The notes beneath the pieces were generated by a model. It did no database searches and was not told the DNA's origin. It saw only the letters and a list, made by a program, of their open reading frames with translations. Shown here one piece after another: positions 39,396 to 46,252 of a stretch of DNA of 46,252 nt. A program made the position numbers and the translations under genes. Origin of the DNA: Bacillota bacterium (GTDB lineage Bacteria; Bacillota; Clostridia; Peptostreptococcales; Anaerovoracaceae); assembly GCA_016283945.1 (NCBI GenBank), contig JAEENW010000084.1, positions 1 through 46,252 of the forward strand, read 5' to 3'. How positions within the stretch are numbered: position 1 is the first letter of the stretch; the number at the start of each line of letters is the position of its first letter.

Positions 39396-41210
39396 TCAGC
39401 GCCCCGCGAAGCTCCTTATCTTCTCGGCTATCGACTCCGGATCCATGCCGTAGATGCGCCTCAGCTCCTCAGGGCTCCCGTGCTCTATGAAGCGGTCGGG
39501 CCAGGCCAGGCCGAGCACCCTCTCCGGTCCGTAGAACGAGGCTATCCTCATGCCTATGCCGCCCTCGCAGCTCCCGTCCTCGAGCACGGCGCAGCGGCCG
39601 TATCTGCCCATCAGCGAGTCCAGACGCTCCCTGTCCAGGGGCTTGAGCCTCGTGAGCTTCCTCGCGTCGCAGGGAAGCCCGCTCTCCGAGAGCAGCCTCG
39701 CCGCCTCGTTCGCCGTCTTCAGCGACGCCCCGTCGCAGAGCAGCAGGAAGGCGTCCTCAGAGCCGCTCGAATACTCCTCGAGCTCGTCCTCGGCCTTTCC
39801 CCTCGGATAGCGCAGCGCGCAGGGGCTGCCGAGCGACAGCGCCTCGTGCAGCAGCTCCTTCAGGTCCTTCGCGTCAGCCGGCGAATACAGCGTCATGTTG
39901 GGCATGGAACTCAGGTAAGCTATGTCGAATACGCCCTGATGGGTCTCGCCGTCCCTGCCGGTGACTCCGGCGCGGTCGACGCCGAAGACCACGGGAAGGT
40001 CCATGAGGCAGACCTCGGTGATGACCTGATCGTAGGCTCTCTGCAGGAAGGTCGAGTATATCGCAGCTACGGGCTTCATGCCGTTGAGCGCGAGCCCAGC
40101 GGAGAAGCTCACCGCGTGCTGCTCGGCTATACCCGCGTCGAAGACCCTCTCCGGGAGCTCCGACTTCATGATGCAGAGCCCCGTGCCCTCCGCCATCGCG
40201 GCGTGCACGGCGACTATCCTCTCATCCGCCCTCGCCTCCTCGAGCAGGGCCTGCCCGAAGCGGTCGGACCAGCTCCTCGGATCCCTGACCGAGTCGGGGC
40301 TCGCGGCGGCCACGTCGAAGGAGCTCACCCCATGGAACTTCTCGGGATTGCGTTCGGCGGGCTCGAAGCCCCTGCCCTTCTTCGTGACCACGTGGATCAG
40401 GACCGGGCGGTCCATCTCCCTGGCGCTCTCGAAGAAGCGGCACATGGTCGATATGTCGTGCCCGTCTATGGGGCCGTAGTACTTGAGCCCGAGCTCCTCG
40501 AAGAGCTGCTCGGGGATGAACAGTGCCTTGATCCTGTCCCTGAAGCGGCTGAGGAAGCTCCTCAGCCCGGGATGCGGGTCTGCCGCTCCCTTGATCCCCT
40601 TCTTGAAGCGCTGATAGGAGCGCGACATCCTGAGGCGCTGCAGGTAGACCGACATGCCTCCGACGTTGCGCCCTATGGACATGGTGTTGTCGTTGAGGAC
40701 GACTATGAGCGGGGTCCTGGAGGAGCCCGCGCTGTTGAGAGCCTCGAAGGCTACGCCGCCGGTCATGGCTCCGTCGCCTATGACGGCTATGCAGCTGTAG
40801 TCCTCTCCCTTCAGGTCCCTCGCCGTGGCGTAGCCGAGCGCAGCTGAGACCGAGGTCCCGCTGTGGCCGCTGTCGTACATGTCGTGCTCCGACTCCGCCC
40901 TCTTCGGGAAGCCGCTGAGGCCTCCGTGCTGCCTGAGCGTGTCCATGGCGTCCCACCTTCCGGTGAGCATCTTGTGGACGTAGCTCTGGTGGCCGACGTC
41001 CCAGACTATCTTGTCCTTAGGGGTGTCAAAGACCCTGTGCAGCGCGACGGTGAGCTCCACGACGCCGAGATTCGACGCGAGGTGCCCTCCGTTGGCGGAG
41101 ACCGTCTCGATGAGCCTCTTCCTTATATCCCCGCAGAGCTCCGTGAGCTCGGCGGGACTCATGTCCTTGAGCCTGTCCTTTATCATGGCAGGCGGGTTTT
41201 CGTGATCCAT
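39396..41210 (-). CDS. dxs: 1-Deoxy-D-xylulose-5-phosphate synthase
   Basis: DXS (604 residues) condenses pyruvate and glyceraldehyde 3-phosphate, the first step of the non-mevalonate isoprenoid pathway; thiamine diphosphate is the cofactor. The cofactor motif starts GDGAMTGG (145-152) and ends with NDN (173-175). The early HLASNLGVVELTVALH and YDSGHSGTSVSAALG segments carry the substrate-contacting His residues. The second domain has VDRAGVTGRDGETHQG. AAAGG lies seven bases before ATG 41210. It follows the polyprenyl synthase gene closely, so precursor supply and chain elongation are co-expressed. Confidence 0.97.
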   Translation of the reverse strand: MDHENPPAMIKDRLKDMSPAELTELCGDIRKRLIETVSANGGHLASNLGVVELTVALHRVFDTPKDKIVWDVGHQSYVHKMLTGRWDAMDTLRQHGGLSGFPKRAESEHDMYDSGHSGTSVSAALGYATARDLKGEDYSCIAVIGDGAMTGGVAFEALNSAGSSRTPLIVVLNDNTMSIGRNVGGMSVYLQRLRMSRSYQRFKKGIKGAADPHPGLRSFLSRFRDRIKALFIPEQLFEELGLKYYGPIDGHDISTMCRFFESAREMDRPVLIHVVTKKGRGFEPAERNPEKFHGVSSFDVAAASPDSVRDPRSWSDRFGQALLEEARADERIVAVHAAMAEGTGLCIMKSELPERVFDAGIAEQHAVSFSAGLALNGMKPVAAIYSTFLQRAYDQVITEVCLMDLPVVFGVDRAGVTGRDGETHQGVFDIAYLSSMPNMTLYSPADAKDLKELLHEALSLGSPCALRYPRGKAEDELEEYSSGSEDAFLLLCDGASLKTANEAARLLSESGLPCDARKLTRLKPLDRERLDSLMGRYGRCAVLEDGSCEGGIGMRIASFYGPERVLGLAWPDRFIEHGSPEELRRIYGMDPESIAEKIRSFAGR

Positions 41211-41241
41211 AGTATTGCCTTTGAGCCGGGCGGGCGCTTTT

Positions 41242-42144
41242 CTAGGCTATCTGGGATTCCAGATAGTCCAGCACGAAGTTGAATACCTCAGCCTCGTCGT
41301 AGTACTTCTCCATGGCTCCCCTGGCCTTCGCGAGCAGCTCCCTGGCCCTCTCCTTGGACCTTTCGATGCCGTAGATCGAGATGTAGGTGTTCTTGCCCAT
41401 CTCGGCGTCCTGGCCGGTGCTCTTTCCCATCTCCTTCACGTCCCCGATGACGTCGAGTATGTCGTCGACGACCTGGAAGGCGAGCCCGAGGTTGTTTCCG
41501 TAGACCCTGAGGTCCTCCATCATGGCGCTGTCCGCGCCGCCGAGATAGCCTCCCGCTAGCACGCAGGCGGTAATGAAGGCCGCTGTCTTGTTGTCGTGTA
41601 TGAAGTCGAGCATCTCGGCCGAGCACTCCTTGTTCTCAGACTCGAGGTCGGCGACCTGCCCCGCGATCATGCCGCGGACTCCGGTCCCCTTGGTCAGGGC
41701 GTAGGCAGCCCTCACCCTCCTGTTAAGGGCGTCGGGATCGTCGAGGAACATGAGCATGTTCTTGAACATGACCTCGTAGGCAGCGGAGAGCAGCCCGTCG
41801 CCGGCGAGCACAGCTATGCCCTCGCCGTAGACCTTGTGGTTGGTAGGGACGCCGCGCCTGAGATCGTCGTCGTCCATGGCCGGAAGGTCGTCGTGTATGA
41901 GGGAATAGGTCTGTATGTACTCCGCCGCGCAGGCGAAGGCGAGAGCCTGCGACGCGTCCCCGTGGCAGAGCTCCACTGCAGCCAGTATGAGCGCCGGCCT
42001 GATCCTCTTGCCGCCAGCGGTGAGGCTGTATTTCATGGACTCGTAGAGGGTCTTGCTCTTGGGGTCTATGTTTGGAATGAAGTCGAGTATGTGCTCGTCA
42101 ACGAGCTTCCTGAGCCTGTTGAATTCAGGATCGCTAAGCTTCAT
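41242..42144 (-). CDS. ispA: Polyprenyl (probably farnesyl/geranylgeranyl) diphosphate synthase
   Basis: This 300-residue trans-prenyltransferase condenses isopentenyl diphosphate with allylic diphosphates. The first Asp-rich motif is DDLPAMD (85-91), followed by DDDLRRG. The second, FQVVDDILDVIGD, is in the last third. GGKRIRP near residue 44 binds diphosphate. The two-residue insertion in the first motif (DDxxxxD) is usual for bacterial short-chain farnesyl diphosphate synthases. GGAGGAG precedes ATG 42144. The 5' end overlaps xseB by 11 bases. The xseB-ispA-dxs order is standard. Product chain length cannot be fixed from sequence alone. Confidence 0.95.
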   Translation of the reverse strand: MKLSDPEFNRLRKLVDEHILDFIPNIDPKSKTLYESMKYSLTAGGKRIRPALILAAVELCHGDASQALAFACAAEYIQTYSLIHDDLPAMDDDDLRRGVPTNHKVYGEGIAVLAGDGLLSAAYEVMFKNMLMFLDDPDALNRRVRAAYALTKGTGVRGMIAGQVADLESENKECSAEMLDFIHDNKTAAFITACVLAGGYLGGADSAMMEDLRVYGNNLGLAFQVVDDILDVIGDVKEMGKSTGQDAEMGKNTYISIYGIERSKERARELLAKARGAMEKYYDEAEVFNFVLDYLESQIA

Positions 42145-42355
42145 CGAACTCCTCCGTTTCTCCCGTCCCGGGCCTGTACAACTCTATCTTCTGCCTTGCC
42201 TCGGCGAGGAAGCCGGCGCAGATATCGTGATACCTGACGCATTCCTCGTATAGCTTGAGGCTCTCCTCCAGCGGGAGCTCCCCGGATCTGAGCCTCGCGC
42301 TCTTCTCCTCGAGCCTCGCGAGGGCCTCCTCAAAGCTGAGCTTTTCAACACTCAT
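42134..42355 (-). CDS. xseB: Exodeoxyribonuclease VII small subunit
   Basis: This 73-residue XseB is the small helical subunit that binds the long helix of XseA. The family pattern is SFEEALARLEEKSARLRSG followed by LPLEESLKLYEECVRYHDIC. I chose ATG 42355, because AAAGGAGG ends six bases upstream of it; ATG 42361 directly abuts that site. It overlaps xseA by 11 bases and ispA by 11 bases, so all three are translationally coupled. Confidence 0.95.
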   Translation of the reverse strand: MSVEKLSFEEALARLEEKSARLRSGELPLEESLKLYEECVRYHDICAGFLAEARQKIELYRPGTGETEEFDEA

Positions 42356-43511
42356 CGTCATCCTCCTTTGCCCCTTCCGCGGCTCCGCGTGAGACCGCGC
42401 CTATCTCTCCGCCGCTGAAGCGCACGCGAAGCAGCGTCCCCTCTGGAGCGGCTTCGGGCGAGCTTATGTGCCTCCCGTCCGTGTCCGTGACGTACGCGAA
42501 GCCCCTCGCGAGCACCGCGAGAGGATCGGAAGCCTCGAGGCTCCTGAGATCAGCCAGAAGCCTGGCGGACAGCGCCGCTATCCTGTCATTAGCCGCAGAA
42601 TAAGCCGCGCTGAGCGCGTGCTCCGTCCTGAGCTCCGCCATGGAGATCCGACTGAGCAGCCTCTCGCTGAGCCTCTCGGGTGAACACTGCGCCACGCGGT
42701 CCTTCAGATCGAGCACGTGCGGCACCGCGAGCTCCGCTGCCGCCGTGGGCGTTGCCGCCCTGACGTCCGCTGCGAGGTCGCATATGACCGTGTCTATCTC
42801 GTGGCCGACGGCCGAGATCACCGGGATCTCGGACTCGTACACGGCCCTCGCGACCGCCTCCTCGTTGAAGCACCACAGGTCCTCGGCGCTGCCGCCTCCC
42901 CTGCCGACTATCATGAGGTCGAGCTCCGGGAAACGCTCGTTGAGCGTCTTTATGCCTTCGGCTATCTGCGCGGCCGCCCCGTCGCCCTGCACCAGGCAGG
43001 GATAGATCAGAACGTCCACGAAGGGGTACCTTCGCTTCAGCGTGGTGAGTATATCCCTTATGGCGGCTCCGGTCGGAGAGGTCACGACTCCTATCCTCTT
43101 CGGGAAAGGCGGAAGCGGCTTCTTGTGCCGCGGATCGAAGAGTCCCTCGGCCTCGAGCCTGCGCTTGAGAGCCTCGAAGGCCGCGCTCAGAGCGCCCTCT
43201 CCCTCGACCTCGACGGATCTGACGTTCAGGGAGTAGTAGCCTCCCTTCTCGTAGAGGGAGACGCTTCCTATGGCTATGATCTCCATCCCGTCCTCGAGCT
43301 CGTACCTGAGCAGGGGGACGCGGTCCGCGGGCAGGAAGCAGCTTATCCTGCTGCCGCTGTCCTTCAGCGTGAAGTATACGTGCCCCGAGCTGTGCCTCGT
43401 GAGCTTGGAGATCTCTCCCTTTACTATGACTCCGCTGAGGATGGGATCCCCCGCGATGAGCCTCTTAATATACGCGCTGAGCTGCGTGACGCTTATAGAC
43501 CTCAGAGCCAC
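42345..43511 (-). CDS. xseA: Exodeoxyribonuclease VII large subunit
   Basis: XseA (388 residues) is the catalytic subunit of the single-strand-specific exonuclease VII. It begins with an OB-fold (SISVTQLSAYIKRLIAGDP, then VKGEISKL and SGHVYFTLKD) and continues with the catalytic domain containing RIGVVTSPTGAAIRDIL, MIVGRGGGSAEDLW and VISAVGHEIDTVICD. The C-terminal helical region ends in a short acidic tail. The best start is GTG at 43511, which has GGGGAGGG four bases upstream and gives the usual N terminus. It overlaps the TsaD-like gene by ten bases. The open frame further upstream is antiparallel noise. Confidence 0.95.
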   Translation of the reverse strand: MALRSISVTQLSAYIKRLIAGDPILSGVIVKGEISKLTRHSSGHVYFTLKDSGSRISCFLPADRVPLLRYELEDGMEIIAIGSVSLYEKGGYYSLNVRSVEVEGEGALSAAFEALKRRLEAEGLFDPRHKKPLPPFPKRIGVVTSPTGAAIRDILTTLKRRYPFVDVLIYPCLVQGDGAAAQIAEGIKTLNERFPELDLMIVGRGGGSAEDLWCFNEEAVARAVYESEIPVISAVGHEIDTVICDLAADVRAATPTAAAELAVPHVLDLKDRVAQCSPERLSERLLSRISMAELRTEHALSAAYSAANDRIAALSARLLADLRSLEASDPLAVLARGFAYVTDTDGRHISSPEAAPEGTLLRVRFSGGEIGAVSRGAAEGAKEDDDEC

Positions 43512-44461
43512 GGCGCCCTCCCCGCTATGAGGGCGCAGCCCGCGGCGTTGTCGGAGCAGAGCTCCGGTCTGCCGTAGAAATAGGGGCGGTCCGACAGGTA
43601 CTCCCTGAGGAAGGCGCTCGAGGCGACTCCCCCGCAGAGCAGGACCTGCGATACGCCGGTCCCGGAGCATATCCCGTCCGCGAGCTCTCTGAAGCTCTCC
43701 GCTATCCTCTCCATGAGGAAGAAGCAGAGCTCGGGGAGAGGTATCCCCTCGCCCAGCAGCTTTTCGAACTGGTTCTCGAGCCCCGAGAGATTTAGCCTGC
43801 CGCCTTTGTAGATCCTGGCGAAGGGATTCCTCCCGGCGGACGCGGCGCTTCCGCCCGCGCCTGAGACTCCGCCCCTCAGGGCCTCAAGCCTCTCCATCGC
43901 GAGCGCGTCCACGTATTTTCCTCCCGGAAACGGGAAGCCCGCCATGACCGCGCAGCGGTCCAGCAGCTGTCCGTAGGATATGTCGGAGCCCTCGGCCGCG
44001 ATCTCAAAGCTTCCGCGGCTCACCCTGACTATCTCGAGCGTCCCGCCCGAGAGATGGGCGAAGAGAAACGGGGACGACAGATCGAGCCCGCTCCCCAGAG
44101 CCGCCGCGGCGAGATGTCCCTCCTGGTGGCTGCACTCGTAGAGAGGCACTCCAAGAGCGGACGCTGTCATGCGCGCAGCCGCCTGCCCAGCGGTGAATAC
44201 CGGCATGTAGGAGCCCTCGACCGGGCGCGGCCTTACCGAGACCGTGACCGAGCCTATCTCTCCCCTGTACTTCTCAAGTATGGGATCCAGCACTCCGGGA
44301 AGGTTCTTCCAATGCTGAAAAAGGGCGTCAGACTGCCTTAAGCCCCTTTCGCCGGGCTTTACTGACAGCAGCACCCTGTTATCCTCTAGGATCTGCCCTT
44401 CGGGATCCGCCAGCGCGGCCGAAGTAGTATAGTTGCTCGTGTCTATCCCAAGGGACAGCAT
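43502..44461 (-). CDS. TsaD/Kae1-like protein (TsaD paralogue)
   Basis: This 319-residue ASKHA-fold protein resembles TsaD (formerly O-sialoglycoprotein endopeptidase). It starts LSLGIDTSNYTTSAAL. The metal-binding pair is HQEGH (His112, His116), and LLCGGVASSAFL and CSDNAAG lie near the end. True TsaD makes the threonylcarbamoyl-adenosine of tRNA with TsaB and TsaE. Clostridia commonly have this second, shorter paralogue near nusB and xseA, and its role is not established. The sequence around the metal site is intact, so it may be enzymatically active. The start shares one base with the nusB stop, and its own end overlaps xseA. Confidence 0.85.
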   Translation of the reverse strand: MLSLGIDTSNYTTSAALADPEGQILEDNRVLLSVKPGERGLRQSDALFQHWKNLPGVLDPILEKYRGEIGSVTVSVRPRPVEGSYMPVFTAGQAAARMTASALGVPLYECSHQEGHLAAAALGSGLDLSSPFLFAHLSGGTLEIVRVSRGSFEIAAEGSDISYGQLLDRCAVMAGFPFPGGKYVDALAMERLEALRGGVSGAGGSAASAGRNPFARIYKGGRLNLSGLENQFEKLLGEGIPLPELCFFLMERIAESFRELADGICSGTGVSQVLLCGGVASSAFLREYLSDRPYFYGRPELCSDNAAGCALIAGRAPWL

Positions 44462-44862
44462 CAGAGCCTTGAGACCTTGCCCAGAAGGCCGTTGACGAAC
44501 CTCGCGGAGCTTTCGTCGCCGTACTTCTTGGCGAGCTCCACGGCCTCGTTGATAGCCGCGGCGTCCGGGACGTCCTCCTCGTCGAGATACTTCATCTCGG
44601 CGACCGCGAGCCTCAGTATGGCGAGGTCCACCCTCGCGAGGCGGCTGAGCTTCCAGCCGTTCGCGTTCTCCTCGATGAGCCTGTCTATCTCCGCGGCGTT
44701 GTCCACGTAGGCGCGGCAGGCGCGGTCGAAGTACTCGCGCTGCTCGTCGTCGCCTATCGCCTCGTCCGCGAAGCGCCTTATCATGAACTCGCTTTTGTCC
44801 TTTTGAGCCTGCATCTCGAATACGAGCTGCATGAGAAGCTCTCTGGCCTGTGTCCTCTTCAT
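44461..44862 (-). CDS. nusB: Transcription antitermination factor NusB
   Basis: NusB (133 residues) binds boxA RNA with NusE (S10) and supports antitermination in rRNA operons. The all-helical family signature is visible: TQARELLMQLVFEMQ at the start, a central WKLSRLARVDLAILRLAVAEM, and AAINEAVELAKKYGDESSARFVNGLLGKV at the end. GGAG lies six bases before ATG 44862. It sits between the Asp23 gene and the TsaD-like gene, in the position nusB occupies in Bacillus. Confidence 0.96.
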   Translation of the reverse strand: MKRTQARELLMQLVFEMQAQKDKSEFMIRRFADEAIGDDEQREYFDRACRAYVDNAAEIDRLIEENANGWKLSRLARVDLAILRLAVAEMKYLDEEDVPDAAAINEAVELAKKYGDESSARFVNGLLGKVSRL

Positions 44863-44865
44863 GTC

Positions 44866-45204
44866 TTACTCCGTGTCTTTGAAGCTCACGCCCTGAACGT
44901 GGATGTTCACGGCCTCTACGGACCTGCCCGTGAGCTCCTCGACTTCCCTCTTCACGTTCTCCTGCACGTCCCAGGCGATCTGCGGGATCTTGTGCCCGTA
45001 GAGCGCGTTGAGATAGACGTCGACGCGTATCTTCTCCCTGTCCTGGGCGACCCTGATGCCCTTGCTCGTTCCGGTCAGAAGCTGCGAGATATCGTAGGAT
45101 ATCGCCGCCTCCGCCATGGACGCCACCCCTTCGGTGGCCAGCGCCGCCTCCATCGCGCAGAGCGCTATGGCGTCGCCGGGAACGTTCCTGTCCTTCTTAG
45201 CCAT
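44866..45204 (-). CDS. Asp23/Gls24 family envelope protein (YqhY-like)
   Basis: This 112-residue Asp23/Gls24 family protein has the repeated alpha/beta segments of the family. Examples are GDAIALCAMEAALATEGVASM, then KIRVDVYLNALYGHKIPQIAWDVQENVKREVEELTG, and the ending VEAVNIHVQGVSF. Asp23 proteins of staphylococci are membrane-associated and linked to cell-envelope stress. YqhY of Bacillus is tied to acetyl-CoA carboxylase and also precedes nusB. TAGGAG lies two bases before the ATG. The gene follows mltG after five bases. Confidence 0.92.
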   Translation of the reverse strand: MAKKDRNVPGDAIALCAMEAALATEGVASMAEAAISYDISQLLTGTSKGIRVAQDREKIRVDVYLNALYGHKIPQIAWDVQENVKREVEELTGRSVEAVNIHVQGVSFKDTE

Positions 45205-45209
45205 GGCTC

Positions 45210-46252
45210 CTACTTGATGGTCTTCTGATAGGCTGCCTTGTAGGCGAGGAACTCGTCGTAGCTGACGGCGAAGTTGTGCTCGCTGCCGCCGAAGGACTTG
45301 AGAACGTAGTATACGTAGTCGTGCTCCTCGGGCTCAAGGGCGGCCTTGATGGAGGCTATTCCCGGGCTCGCGATGGGCCCCGGGGGAAGCCCCTTGTTCG
45401 TGTAGCTGTTGTAGGGAGAGCTTATGAGCGTGTCCTCGTTCGTGAGCAGCGCCTTGGCCTCCCCCAGTATGTACTGCTGGGTGGCGTCGATCTGAAGCGG
45501 CATGCCGATCTCGAGCCTGTTCATGATGACGCCGGCGACCCTCGCCCTCTCGGAGTCCTCCCTGGTCTCGCGCTCGACGAGGCTGGCTATCGTGAGTATC
45601 TCCCTGAGGCTCTTTCCGGAGTCCCTGAGCTTCGCCCTCATCTCCTCGTCGAAGACCTTCTCGAACTGCCCGAGCATGCGCTTCACCGCGCCCTCGGCCC
45701 CGCTCCCCGCGTAGATCTCGTAGGTCTCGGGATAGAGGAAGCCCTCGAAGCGGTTGGCTTTGGCGCTGACCGCGCCGGTGGGATCCCCGTATTCGGAGCG
45801 CAGCTCGTCCGCGAAGAAGTACTCCGAGGCGTCAAAGCTCTCGAGGCAGCTGTAGAGCTCGCTCTCGGACGCGATGATCCCGTCCTGCACTAGCTTCTCC
45901 GCGGTGCCCTTGACGCTGAGCCCTTCGGGTATGGTAAATCTGGCGGTCTCCCTCCTGGCGTCCTGGAGCTCCGCCATTATCTCCTCCATGGTCATGGACG
46001 GCGAGAGCAGGAAGGTGCCCGCCTGATAGCTCGGCCCGAGGCCGAGGAGCTTGGTCTTCTTCGCGAAGACGTCGCCGCTCTCTATGAGGCCGGCGGCCTC
46101 GAGATCCCGCCCTATGGTGTTGTAGCCGCTGCCGCGCTCTACGGTGAACTCGACGACCGACTTATCGCCCGGTCTGAAGGCCTCGTTGAAGTTCTTCCAC
46201 GAGTTGACCTTGTAGAAGGCGAAGCCTCCCGCGGCCAGCGCGAACATTATAA
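45210..46252 (-). CDS. mltG: Endolytic transglycosylase MltG (5' end outside window)
   Basis: MltG is a membrane-bound lytic transglycosylase that cuts nascent peptidoglycan strands and limits their length. The visible part starts within the N-terminal transmembrane helix (MFALAAGGFAF). It continues through a LysM-like segment (about FTVERGSGYNTIGRDLEAAGLI) and the YceG catalytic domain. That domain has ILTIASLVERETREDSERA with the catalytic Glu, NRLEIGMPLQIDATQQY, and YNSYTNKGLPPGPIASPG. The frame stays open to the window edge, so the true start is probably outside. In Bacillus, spoIIIA and acc genes occupy the place next to the Asp23 gene, so mltG here is a local difference. Confidence 0.95.
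   Translation of the reverse strand, partial: IMFALAAGGFAFYKVNSWKNFNEAFRPGDKSVVEFTVERGSGYNTIGRDLEAAGLIESGDVFAKKTKLLGLGPSYQAGTFLLSPSMTMEEIMAELQDARRETARFTIPEGLSVKGTAEKLVQDGIIASESELYSCLESFDASEYFFADELRSEYGDPTGAVSAKANRFEGFLYPETYEIYAGSGAEGAVKRMLGQFEKVFDEEMRAKLRDSGKSLREILTIASLVERETREDSERARVAGVIMNRLEIGMPLQIDATQQYILGEAKALLTNEDTLISSPYNSYTNKGLPPGPIASPGIASIKAALEPEEHDYVYYVLKSFGGSEHNFAVSYDEFLAYKAAYQKTIK

Overview
The window is GC-rich (about 60% or more by eye) and densely coded. It comes from a bacterial chromosome, most likely a high-GC member of the Clostridia. The evidence is the gene order (alaS-ireB-ruvX; Asp23-nusB-xseA-xseB-ispA-dxs-tlyA; mutS-mutL-miaA), AGGAGG-type ribosome binding sites, Gram-positive LexA boxes of the form GAACnnnnGTTC, a YneA-like SOS division inhibitor and S-layer homology (SLH) domains. 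I cannot name the genus. I found no rRNA, tRNA, CRISPR array, insertion sequence or prophage.

Layout. (1) 1-3663, plus strand: the 3' end of alaS, then ireB, ruvX and asnB. (2) 3762-9474, plus strand: a tight seven-gene unit bounded by two hairpin terminators. It encodes a PstS-like lipoprotein, a DUF3298-like lipoprotein, a LysR regulator, an ECF-type sigma factor, a small two-helix membrane protein, a polytopic membrane protein and a PrsW-like intramembrane protease. (3) 9727-26211, plus strand: a second terminator-bounded unit. It encodes a paralogue of the small two-helix protein, a 2,625-residue exported Ig-like-repeat protein, a 2,205-residue exported protein with three C-terminal SLH domains, and an exported subtilisin with SLH-like repeats. 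(4) 26212-27087: a gene-free stretch of about 0.9 kb with a terminator, an imperfect palindrome, a C-rich repeat cluster and an isolated LexA box. (5) 27088-46252, minus strand throughout: an SprT-like metalloprotease, a SIMPL-domain protein, a LysM/YneA-like protein under three LexA boxes, a methionine gamma-lyase-family PLP enzyme, a MATE transporter, a tyrosine recombinase, miaA, mutL, mutS, tlyA, dxs, a polyprenyl synthase, xseB, xseA, a TsaD paralogue, nusB, an Asp23 protein and the 3' part of mltG.

How the parts may work together. Regions 2 and 3 look like a regulatory and output pair. An ECF sigma factor sits with a small membrane protein and a PrsW-family protease; in Bacillus subtilis, PrsW starts proteolysis of the anti-sigma factor RsiW. 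The next unit begins with a paralogue of the same small membrane protein and encodes giant surface proteins with their own subtilisin. The sequence supports a hypothesis of a membrane-proteolysis-controlled cell-surface regulon, but it does not prove one, and I recognised no sigma-specific promoter. Region 5 is mainly DNA repair, RNA modification, isoprenoid synthesis and cell-wall housekeeping, with an SOS-controlled division inhibitor. Genes that usually accompany this block in spore formers (spoIIIA, argR, recN, spoIVB, spo0A) and the usual yneA neighbour lexA are absent from the window.
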